From positions 16,575 through 80,574 of the forward strand of contig JAUWIG010000048.1 in assembly GCA_030605475.1 (NCBI GenBank): a DNA stretch of 64,000 nt, written 5' to 3'. The translations under genes were made by a program, and so were the position numbers. Source of the stretch: Planctomycetota bacterium (GTDB lineage Bacteria > Planctomycetota > Phycisphaerae > Sedimentisphaerales > Anaerobacaceae). Positions 43,653-51,597 of this stretch are shown one piece after another. Position 1 is the stretch's first letter. Each line of letters starts with the position of its first letter. The notes under the pieces are model-generated. The model ran no database searches, had not been told where the DNA came from, and was given only the letters and a program-made list of their open reading frames with translations.

Positions 43653-45836
43653 ATGTTCGGGCTTGAAGTCATTGATATTGTTGTTCTTGCCGTCTATTTC
43701 GCCGTGGTGTTGTTCATCGGCTTTCGGTCAATGAAGCGTATCCACAATCAGGAGGACTACTTCCTGGGCGGCAGGCGCTTTGGCAAGGTGCTGCAGATTT
43801 TCACGGCTTTTGGTCAGGCGACATCTTCCGAAACTGCCGTCAGTGCCGTGACCACCACTTATAACAACGGTGCTTCGGGTGTATGGAGCGTGCTGTTGTA
43901 TCTTTGGTCGACACCTGTCTTCTGGTTTACTTCCCCCTGGTATCGACGTATGCGTGTTTTGACTTTGGGTGATTACTTTGAGGAACGCTTCGGCTCAAAA
44001 CGAATAGCCGGGTTCTTTTCCATTATTGCATCTTTGTTTTTGATGACGATGATTGGCTTCGGAATGAAAGCGGTCTCCAAAACTGTTCTCGGAGTAACCC
44101 AAAAGCAAGAATCCGAATTTACTCAGGAAGAGTTGATAGAATACAACCAAGCTGTAGAGCTTGAGAAACTGAGGGTTCTAAGGGGAGAAAACAAGCTTGA
44201 CCTCACTCAGGAAAAAAGACTGGAAAAGCTGGAAATTAAAAAGCCACGCAGGGAATTTTCCTATGTCGATGAGAATGTTCTAATCTGGTCCATCTGTGTT
44301 GTTGTATTTGTATATGCGTTGGCCGGCGGTTTGCAGGCCGCAGTATATACGGATATGCTGCAGGGTATATTTATCATCCTGCTTTCAATAATCCTTGTCC
44401 CATTTGGATTGAGTAAGGTAAATTCCATCTTTGGCAGTACCGGCTTTTGGGGAGCTATGCATACAATCCACCAGCAGCTGCCGGAATGGTATTTTGATAT
44501 ATTCGGCTCGGCTAAAACAGTTGATTTTACATGGTACTACATTTTTGCGTTATCAGCTTTGGGGATGATAAATGTTGCCGTTCAAGCCAATCAGATGAAT
44601 GCGATTGCTTCGGCTAAAGACGAGTTGACCGCCCGTATCGGCTTTACCTCGGGCTGCTTTATGAAGCGGTTTTGTACCGTGCTGTGGGGATTTACCGGCT
44701 TGATTACTATTGTGTTGTACAGCGGTACAGTCAAGAATCCGGATTATGTATGGGGACATGCCACCCGTGACCTTTTGGGAGGCCTTGGTATAGGCCTGGT
44801 AGGCCTGATGATTGCCTGTCTGTTGGCTGCTTTGATGTCAACCGCCGACACCCTGATGATTACCACTTCAGGTGTGCTGACACACAATTTGTATCGACCG
44901 CTGCTGCCAAATTTTGAAGAAAAGCATTACGTCAGGGTCGGCCGAGTATCCGGCGGGGTTGTCCTGGTTGGCGCGGCACTAATGGCAGCGAGGTTCGATA
45001 CTATCCTTCAGATGTTGAAGTTCATATACGAATTTAATGCAATTCTTGCCGCAGCTTTCTGGTGCGGTATAAAATGGCGGCGGACCAACCGGACAGGTGC
45101 CTGGAGTTCTATGATAGTTGCCATGCTCATCTTCGCTGTTATCCCGATTATACTTCCCGCCATGGTGCCCAAGTTGCGTACAAACAGTTATCTGCTAAAG
45201 CGCACCGACCCCGAGGCCTTAACACGTACATACACCGCCCATCAGATGGACGTGGCCCAACGTAATAAAGAAATCGAACAATGGGATGAACTTAACAAAG
45301 AAGGCCAGGCTATAGGGCCTCGCCCCATACAGATTTTGGTTGGTCAGGAAGTTGTCAAGGTAATACAGCCGCCGAGAAAATCAGTGTTTTGGCAGAAGGG
45401 AATAAAGGAAACAGGCGGAGTTCCGAAGGGCCAGGGTTTGTTTTATATTGAAATGGTCGTGGTTGACCGGATTTTCGACCTCTCAAAAAATCCGCACGCC
45501 CTCAATGAAACAGTCCGAACACTCATCAGAATCGTCCTGCCGTTTTCGGTTCTTATTATTGTTTCTCTCCTGACCAAACCGGATGACAAGCAGCAGCTCG
45601 ACCGTTTTTATGTGAAAATGCGAACGCCGGTAATCCTCGACAGGGAAAAAGACCGAGTTGAACTCGAGAAATCTTACGCTAATCCGGACCGCTTCAGAGG
45701 GACATTGCTCTTTCCAAACTCAAATTTTGAGTTCTTCAAGTGGAAAAAGATTGACACTATCGGATTTGTATTATCTGTACTTACCGTCTTTGGTATCATC
45801 GGAATATTTTATTTGGTTCTGAATATTGGTGCATAG
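43653..45836 (+). CDS. Sodium/solute symporter (SSS family)
   Basis: Secondary transporter of the SSS family, 727 residues, with about a dozen or more membrane helices. N-terminal IVVLAVYFAVVLFIGF and the DYFLGGRRFGKVLQIFTAF motif after helix 1 are typical. Substrate is unknown; a sugar or sugar acid fits the adjacent GH51 and glmS genes. Two hydrophilic inserts lengthen it: one of about 60 residues near 155-215 (EFTQEELIEYNQAVELEKL) and one of about 90 near 500-600 (DPEALTRTYTAHQMDVAQRN). Such inserts occur in planctomycete SSS proteins. It lies 177 bp after glmS and 57 bp before the URO-D-like gene. Confidence 0.88.
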   Translation: MFGLEVIDIVVLAVYFAVVLFIGFRSMKRIHNQEDYFLGGRRFGKVLQIFTAFGQATSSETAVSAVTTTYNNGASGVWSVLLYLWSTPVFWFTSPWYRRMRVLTLGDYFEERFGSKRIAGFFSIIASLFLMTMIGFGMKAVSKTVLGVTQKQESEFTQEELIEYNQAVELEKLRVLRGENKLDLTQEKRLEKLEIKKPRREFSYVDENVLIWSICVVVFVYALAGGLQAAVYTDMLQGIFIILLSIILVPFGLSKVNSIFGSTGFWGAMHTIHQQLPEWYFDIFGSAKTVDFTWYYIFALSALGMINVAVQANQMNAIASAKDELTARIGFTSGCFMKRFCTVLWGFTGLITIVLYSGTVKNPDYVWGHATRDLLGGLGIGLVGLMIACLLAALMSTADTLMITTSGVLTHNLYRPLLPNFEEKHYVRVGRVSGGVVLVGAALMAARFDTILQMLKFIYEFNAILAAAFWCGIKWRRTNRTGAWSSMIVAMLIFAVIPIILPAMVPKLRTNSYLLKRTDPEALTRTYTAHQMDVAQRNKEIEQWDELNKEGQAIGPRPIQILVGQEVVKVIQPPRKSVFWQKGIKETGGVPKGQGLFYIEMVVVDRIFDLSKNPHALNETVRTLIRIVLPFSVLIIVSLLTKPDDKQQLDRFYVKMRTPVILDREKDRVELEKSYANPDRFRGTLLFPNSNFEFFKWKKIDTIGFVLSVLTVFGIIGIFYLVLNIGA

Positions 45837-45893
45837 CGACCGTCGAAACGATTGGTATTTGCTTGTAAAACAGGAAAGGTGACTATAGGAGAA

Positions 45894-47039
45894 ATGACAT
45901 CTCTCGACAGAGTCTTGAAAACATTAAAGCACCAGGAACCCGACAGAATCCCTTTCGACCTGGCAAGTACGCTGGTTACCGGAATAACCAAAAATGCCTA
46001 CATAAATTTAGCTGCTTATTTGGGAGAAGAAACGGGTCAAGTTGAATTATACGATACCATACAGCAACTTCCGGTTGTGCAGGAAGATATTCTTGAAAGA
46101 TTAGAAGTCGATATCAGAGGGCTGATACCTAATTTTGCAAGAAAAAATCCGCCTCTGGAAAGCGATGGGGATGTCTGTTCATTTAGTGACGAATGGGGCG
46201 TAAAATGGGAGATGCCCAAAGGCACACTTTATTTCAGCGCAACGGAATGTCCCCTCTCAGGAGATATTACTGAAGGAGATATCGATAACTTTCCGTGGCC
46301 CGAGCCCGCAGACTCCTTTCTTTTTGAAGGTCTTGAGGAGAAAGCAAGGAAATATCACGAGGCCGGATACGCCGTCATCCTCGAAAATTTGTGTGCGGGT
46401 ATCTTTGAAATGGGCTGCAGAGTAAGAGGAACTGAGCAGTTCTACATGGATTTAGTAATGAATCCCGATATTGCCTGTAACCTTTTGGATAAATTCATCG
46501 AATTAAAAATACGGTTCTACAAAGCTGCTGCGGAAAAGTTGGGAGACTATATTCAATGCATAAGAGAGGTGGACGATGTTGCTGGTCAGGATGCTTTGTT
46601 GATTTCCCCACAGATGTATCGCAATTTTATAAAACCCAGACACAAGCGGTTATTTGAAGCGCAAAAACAGTTCTTCCCTAAACCTTTTTATGTCTGGTTT
46701 CATTCCGATGGTGCTATCTTCGACATAATTCCGGATTTTATAGAGATAGGAGTAGAGGTGCTTAATCCTGTACAATTAACCGCTAAAGGCATGTACCCTG
46801 AAAAACTAAAGGCCGAGTACGGCAAGGACATTACCTTCTGGGGTGGTGGTGTAAATACACAGCAGATTCTCCCGACAGGTACTCCCGCGGAAGTTGAAAA
46901 GGAGGTTAAGGAAAGAATAAAGCATTTAGCACCCGGCGGAGGTTTCATTTTCGGCACCGTCCATAACATACAGGACGATGTTCCCCCGGAAAATATCATG
47001 GCTATGCTGAAAGCTCTCAATGAGCTAAGAGACTACTAA
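45894..47039 (+). CDS. URO-D-like protein (uroporphyrinogen decarboxylase / methyltransferase superfamily)
   Basis: TIM-barrel protein of 381 residues from the ATG at 45894 (ribosome site AGGAG). Opens MTSLDRVLKTLKHQEPDRIP, the usual start of the MtaA/URO-D-like group. Later motifs are VLENLCAGIFEMGCRVRGTE, DDVAGQDALLISPQMYRNFI and FVWFHSDGAIFDI-like (here YVWFHSDGAIFDIIPDFIEI), ending FWGGGVNTQQILPTGTPAEV and PGGGFIFGTVHNIQDDVPPE. It lacks the hemE N-terminal arginine motif, so it is more likely a corrinoid-linked methyltransferase or a catabolic relative than haem synthesis. True substrate unknown; the transporter upstream may supply it. Confidence 0.8.
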   Translation: MTSLDRVLKTLKHQEPDRIPFDLASTLVTGITKNAYINLAAYLGEETGQVELYDTIQQLPVVQEDILERLEVDIRGLIPNFARKNPPLESDGDVCSFSDEWGVKWEMPKGTLYFSATECPLSGDITEGDIDNFPWPEPADSFLFEGLEEKARKYHEAGYAVILENLCAGIFEMGCRVRGTEQFYMDLVMNPDIACNLLDKFIELKIRFYKAAAEKLGDYIQCIREVDDVAGQDALLISPQMYRNFIKPRHKRLFEAQKQFFPKPFYVWFHSDGAIFDIIPDFIEIGVEVLNPVQLTAKGMYPEKLKAEYGKDITFWGGGVNTQQILPTGTPAEVEKEVKERIKHLAPGGGFIFGTVHNIQDDVPPENIMAMLKALNELRDY

Positions 47040-47215
47040 GTTTAGCTATATCCTTTTCCGGCCGGCGACTGCCAAATTGGCACATATCCGCAAAATCGCA
47101 TAATCGCAAGTTGTTGCTGTTGCTATAATTGCAGTTTTGGTTGTTTGGGCACGCGGTTTGCTATTTATTGAATATTAGAGCATATCCGATAGTTGATATT
47201 TGAAGGGATTTTGCT

Positions 47216-49795
47216 ATGAAATTCGACAAATTTACATTGAAGGCCCAGGAGGCATTAGCCACCGCTCAGCAGATTGCGATGGCCAAGTCGCATACGGTTC
47301 TATCGCCGTTGCATTTGTTAGGCGCTGTTTGCGGTGATGATACCGGCATTGTGGTTATGGTCCTGAAAAAAATCGGCGCTAATGTTTCGCGGATTAAAGA
47401 GATGACAGACAGCGAGCTTAGCCGCCTGCCGCAGGGTGATAGCGGTGCTCAGCTTATGCCTGAGCCGGTTTTTAATCAGATTGTGCTCGACGCCCAAAAC
47501 AGGGCTGATGCGATGGGCGACGAATATCTAAGTGTGGAGCATCTGTTTATCTCTCTGTCTTCGGTACAAGGTGACGCCAAAGAGATTTTACGCCTTAACT
47601 CGGTTACTACTGAACAGATTGGGGGTGCTTTGAAGGAAACTCGCGGCAGCGAAAAGATAACCGACCAAAGTCCCGAAGACAAATACAGGGCCCTCGAGCG
47701 TTATGGGCTCGACCTTTTGGATATGGCCGGAAAGGGAAAACTCGACCCTGTTATCGGCAGAGATGAGGAAATACGGCGATGTATGCAGGTCCTCAATCGC
47801 CGCACGAAAAATAATCCCGTGCTAATCGGAGAGCCTGGCGTGGGCAAGACCGCAATTGTCGAAGGCCTTGCTCAGCGAATTGTTGCAGGCGATGTCCCCA
47901 CAGGCCTGAAGAATAAAAGAATTATTGCCCTGGATATGGGGGCACTGATAGCGGGAACCAAATTCAGGGGCGAATTTGAAGACCGCCTCAAGGCCGTGCT
48001 AAAAGAGGTTATTGGCGCCGAAGGTCAAATAATACTTTTCATTGACGAGCTGCATACTGTTGTCGGAGCGGGCAAAGCTGAAGGCGCCGTTGACGCGGGA
48101 AATTTGTTAAAGCCGTCCCTTGCGCGGGGCGAGCTGCGTTGTATCGGCGCCACTACGATTGACGATTATCGAAAGTATGTTGAGAAAGATGCGGCCCTTG
48201 AGAGACGCTTTCAGCCGATTCTGATTGACCCGCCGACCGTTGAGGAAACGATAGCCATTCTTCGCGGCCTAAAGGCCCGCTATGACACGCACCATGGTGT
48301 TCGCATTACCGATTCGGCACTTGTAGCGGCTGCAACTTTGTCGAATCGCTACATATCCGATAGGTGGTTGCCTGATAAAGCTATAGATTTGGTTGATGAG
48401 GCAGCTTCGAGACTGCGCATTGAGAACGATTCGCTGCCCGCCGAACTCGATACTATTCGAAGAAAGATTATTCAGCTGCAAATCGAACGTGAGGCACTCA
48501 AAAAAGAAAGTGACAAACCAAGTAAAGAACGATTAAAAAATACCGAAAAGCAACTGGCCGAATTGCAGCAAAAGGACAAAGACCTTACCACACAATGGGA
48601 AAGTGAAAGGGGCGACATCGACCAGATAAAACAATTGAAAGAGAAAATCGAAGACGCTCAAAACCAGTTCGAAAACGCCCAGCGCAAAGGCGAGCTGGAG
48701 GCCGCTGCTCGTTTGAAATACGGTACAATTGCGGAGTTGAAAAAGGAGCTTGAGCAAAGAGAGGTTCAGCTTGCCAAATCCGACAGGGCCATAATCCGCA
48801 ACGAAGTAACTGAAGAGCACATCGGCCAGGTTGTTTCAAAATGGACCGGCATACCGGTCGCCAGATTATTGAGCGGTGAGCGCGAGCGACTGATGAAGAT
48901 GGAAGAGGCGATTCAGACGCGGGTGGTTGGCCAGGATGAAGCGGTTACGGCCCTTTGTAATGCGGTGCGCAGGAGCCGTGCGGGCCTGGGCGATATGAAT
49001 CGGCCGACAGGGTCATTTCTGTTTCTCGGCCCCACCGGCGTAGGAAAAACCGAGCTTTCAAAAGCACTTGCTGATTTTCTGTTCAACGACCCCAACGCTA
49101 TGGTTCGCATTGATATGAGTGAGTTTATGGAACCGCACAGCGTTGCCCGCCTTATCGGCTCACCGCCCGGTTATGTCGGCTACGAAGAGGGCGGCAGACT
49201 GACCGAAGCTGTTCGCCGCAAGCCGTATTCGGTGATTTTGCTCGATGAGATTGAAAAGGCACATCCGGACGTCTTCAATGTCCTGCTGCAGGTTTTCGAC
49301 GATGGCCGACTAACCGATGGAAAAGGCCGAACTGTCGATTTCAAAAATACCGTGATTATTATGACCAGCAATATCGCCAGCCAGCAGATTCAGGAGCTGA
49401 CCGAAGAGTCCGGCGCCGACTGGGAGATTGAGGCACACGTCAAAGATGCGCTCAAACAGCTTTTTAAACCCGAGTTCCTCAATCGTATTGACGAGATAAT
49501 TGTTTTCCATATGCTAACAAAGGACGATTTAAAAAAGATTGTCGATATCCAGCTCGATTACCTTGCCGAGCGCCTGGCCGGACGCAAGATTAAAGTCGAA
49601 TTTACCGACGCCGCCCGCAATCAGATTATGGACGAGGGTTATGACCCTGCCTTTGGCGCTAGACCCTTGAAGCGGACGATTCAGCAGCGCCTGGAAAACC
49701 CCCTTGCCGCCCAGCTTCTGGCCGGCAAATTCACCGACGGCGACACCGTAAAAATCGACGCCGATATGCACAAATTCACCTTCGAAAAAGTGTAG
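47216..49795 (+). CDS. clpB: Disaggregase ClpB
   Basis: Hexameric AAA+ disaggregase working with DnaK; 859 residues. N-domain 1-145 ([20 protein letters not shown]), first AAA with Walker A GEPGVGKT near 205 and Walker [15 protein letters not shown], middle coiled-coil domain about 408-525, second AAA with GPTGVGKTE near 605, and sensor-2 GARPLKR near the end. The middle domain, which distinguishes ClpB from ClpA/C, is full length. An AAGGGA ribosome site precedes the ATG. No CIRCE or clear heat-shock promoter was recognised in the 176-bp leader. Monocistronic. Confidence 0.97.
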   Translation: MKFDKFTLKAQEALATAQQIAMAKSHTVLSPLHLLGAVCGDDTGIVVMVLKKIGANVSRIKEMTDSELSRLPQGDSGAQLMPEPVFNQIVLDAQNRADAMGDEYLSVEHLFISLSSVQGDAKEILRLNSVTTEQIGGALKETRGSEKITDQSPEDKYRALERYGLDLLDMAGKGKLDPVIGRDEEIRRCMQVLNRRTKNNPVLIGEPGVGKTAIVEGLAQRIVAGDVPTGLKNKRIIALDMGALIAGTKFRGEFEDRLKAVLKEVIGAEGQIILFIDELHTVVGAGKAEGAVDAGNLLKPSLARGELRCIGATTIDDYRKYVEKDAALERRFQPILIDPPTVEETIAILRGLKARYDTHHGVRITDSALVAAATLSNRYISDRWLPDKAIDLVDEAASRLRIENDSLPAELDTIRRKIIQLQIEREALKKESDKPSKERLKNTEKQLAELQQKDKDLTTQWESERGDIDQIKQLKEKIEDAQNQFENAQRKGELEAAARLKYGTIAELKKELEQREVQLAKSDRAIIRNEVTEEHIGQVVSKWTGIPVARLLSGERERLMKMEEAIQTRVVGQDEAVTALCNAVRRSRAGLGDMNRPTGSFLFLGPTGVGKTELSKALADFLFNDPNAMVRIDMSEFMEPHSVARLIGSPPGYVGYEEGGRLTEAVRRKPYSVILLDEIEKAHPDVFNVLLQVFDDGRLTDGKGRTVDFKNTVIIMTSNIASQQIQELTEESGADWEIEAHVKDALKQLFKPEFLNRIDEIIVFHMLTKDDLKKIVDIQLDYLAERLAGRKIKVEFTDAARNQIMDEGYDPAFGARPLKRTIQQRLENPLAAQLLAGKFTDGDTVKIDADMHKFTFEKV

Positions 49796-49897
49796 CGTGA
49801 CTCGTCATTCCTGCAAAAGCACTGAACCCAGGTGTTTAACCATTGCACCAGTTGTCCATAAAAACCATCAGTGTCTTTGCGGCTTTTGTCTTTATCT

Positions 49898-49918
49898 ACG
49901 AACTATGAACAACGAACT
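49898..49918. repeat. Heptamer-phased spacer array (short)
   Basis: Three 7-bp words, ACGAACT, ATGAACA, ACGAACT, between clpB and purQ. Confidence 0.5.
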
Positions 49919-49924
49919 ATCTTG

Positions 49925-50737
49925 TCAAAAGTTTTTTTGTATGTACTTAACTGCGTTGTTGAAGATTGTTGTTCCGTCGGCGTCTCTCGTCTCTCGTCCC
50001 TCGTCCCTCGTCCCTCCTATCTTGTACAGGCGTGACCAGCGCGGATGCTGAGTGGGCCGCACGTGCCTTTCCGGATGCGGCATAAGCCCGAGTACCCTGC
50101 CTGTGCTGTCCGTCAACCCCGCTATTGAACCCATCGAGCCGTTTGGGTTAATGGGATAGTCGCCTTCCTCGCCGTTTTCATCCACATATTTGAATGCGAT
50201 ATGTCCCTCAGCCTTCAATTCCTCCAGCATAGCTTCGTCTTTGGTAACGACTTTGCCCTCGCCGTGTGCTATCGGCAGATAGATTTGTCGGCCCGGCTCA
50301 ATGAAAATACACTTTCCCGTCTGCGGGGCCAAATATACCCATCTGTCCTCGAATTTACCGCTGTCGTTGTAAGTTATGGTAACCGCTTCTTGTTTAGCTG
50401 AACCGTTACCCGGCAAAATTCCAGTCTTGACAAGTACCTGGAAGCCGTTACAGATTCCAAGCACTAATTTGCCGTCATCTATAAATTTTTGCAGCGGCTC
50501 GGAAAGATGATGTATGATTTGGTTGGCTAAGATTTTACCCGCAGCCACGTCATCGCCGTAGCTAAAACCGCCGGGAAAAACAATTATCTGGAACTGCTCG
50601 AGCAGTTTTTTATCTTCGATTAGCCGGTTTATATGCACACACTCGGCCTTTGCACCTGCCTGCTCAAGCGCGTACTCAGTTTCCATATCGCAATTTATCC
50701 CCGCCGCCCGCAAAACTATCGCTCTTACTTCCGCCAT
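49925..50737 (-). CDS. purQ: FGAM synthase glutaminase subunit PurQ
   Basis: Provides ammonia for the fourth purine step; 270 residues. The class-I glutaminase has nucleophile Cys in LVLGICNGFQVLVKTG and His/Glu in LMPHPERHVRPTQHP. Opens VRAIVLRAAGINCDMETEYA-like sequence, as in the archaeal/planctomycete long PurQ form. Near the C-terminus the loop RDEGRETRDADG is encoded by a 35-bp array of five 7-bp repeats (49981-50015). This is the same kind of array otherwise seen in spacers, so it appears to be an insertion tolerated at a loop just before the last helix TIFNNAVKYI. It is separated from purL by an EcsC-like gene. Confidence 0.93.
   Translation of the reverse strand: MAEVRAIVLRAAGINCDMETEYALEQAGAKAECVHINRLIEDKKLLEQFQIIVFPGGFSYGDDVAAGKILANQIIHHLSEPLQKFIDDGKLVLGICNGFQVLVKTGILPGNGSAKQEAVTITYNDSGKFEDRWVYLAPQTGKCIFIEPGRQIYLPIAHGEGKVVTKDEAMLEELKAEGHIAFKYVDENGEEGDYPINPNGSMGSIAGLTDSTGRVLGLMPHPERHVRPTQHPRWSRLYKIGGTRDEGRETRDADGTTIFNNAVKYIQKNF
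49981..50015 (-). repeat. Five 7-bp tandem repeats inside purQ
   Basis: Five strict heptamers, CGTCTCT twice then CGTCCCT three times (plus strand), encoding RDEGRETRDA-type residues. Read on the minus strand they are AGGGACG/AGAGACG words, closely like the ACGAGAN spacers. The only heptamer array found inside a gene. Confidence 0.8.
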
Positions 50738-50844
50738 AACAAAAAGCTCCTAGTTTCTCAGTTGTGTGTTCGACGTTGATTTCAGTTTTGGTTGATTGCT
50801 CACACTTGTTTATTCCAAATTACGAAAGCTGAACACCGCGCTTA

Positions 50845-51543
50845 TTAAGATACTGTTACTGCGCAAGAAGATGAGTTATCTTGTCCTTTATAAAACTTAA
50901 AAGCTACTTTCCCTATGCCTCTTGTTCCGAGATAGTTAAAAGCAAAGCCTATCGGAGCTCCAACAATCGGCACTAATTTGGTGAAACTTGTAAGGCTTTT
51001 CTCACCTGCCTTTGTAATTATCTTTCTGCTCAGGATCCTGTTTATTTTCTTCATCACTTCTCTTGTAATGAATTTCTTAACGGCCTTTTTGGCAAAGTCC
51101 TGCCCTATTTTTATTCCAGCTTTACGTAGCGCGTCTATACCTGCCTTACCACCCATGGCTAATAGAATATCTGTGGCCATATCTTCATCGTGAATATTCC
51201 AACCATACATGTAAGCAATGGCTAAGACCATCCGTGCCTGAATTTTGAAGCAATAGTATAAATCTACAGGTAGTGCAATTGGCATAGTGGTAAATCCGCC
51301 CAAGCCACATAATCCGCCGATCCCACCTGCCTTTAAAGACCTTCTTGAAATTATCTTTTTTGACAATTCGTCATTACTAATCCCGGGATTTAGCTTCTTT
51401 AACTGGTTAACATACTCCTCAACATACACAGCCTCTTTCTCTATTGTTTGCTTCAAGATCTCAATCAGCTCCTGAGACCATTTTTGAATCTGCTCCTCCG
51501 TCATTTTCCTAAACATCTCAAATTTACCCGGTAGCTTCTTCAT
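50845..51543 (-). CDS. EcsC-family protein
   Basis: Membrane-associated protein of unknown function related to EcsC of Bacillus, 232 residues. The EcsC signature is visible: GGIGGLCGLGGFTTMPIALPVDLYYCFKIQARMVLAIAYMYG, shown here only in part. A Gly-rich hydrophobic hairpin at about 70-115 and a second near 195-215 (KLVPIVGAPIGFAFNYLG) could insert in the membrane. The base composition is AT-richer than purL and purQ, between which it lies, so it may be an insertion into a former purLQ unit. The last residues (DNSSSCAVTVS) are not conserved. Role unclear. Confidence 0.75.
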   Translation of the reverse strand: MKKLPGKFEMFRKMTEEQIQKWSQELIEILKQTIEKEAVYVEEYVNQLKKLNPGISNDELSKKIISRRSLKAGGIGGLCGLGGFTTMPIALPVDLYYCFKIQARMVLAIAYMYGWNIHDEDMATDILLAMGGKAGIDALRKAGIKIGQDFAKKAVKKFITREVMKKINRILSRKIITKAGEKSLTSFTKLVPIVGAPIGFAFNYLGTRGIGKVAFKFYKGQDNSSSCAVTVS

Positions 51544-51597
51544 TATTTTAAACCCCAGACTTTTTATACACTGACCAAATCGTTGATATCTCTACAA

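Noticed and set aside
47040..47215. CIRCE or heat-shock promoter upstream of clpB
   Set aside because: I could not find the TTAGCACTC/GAGTGCTAA inverted repeat or a convincing sigma-32 type box.
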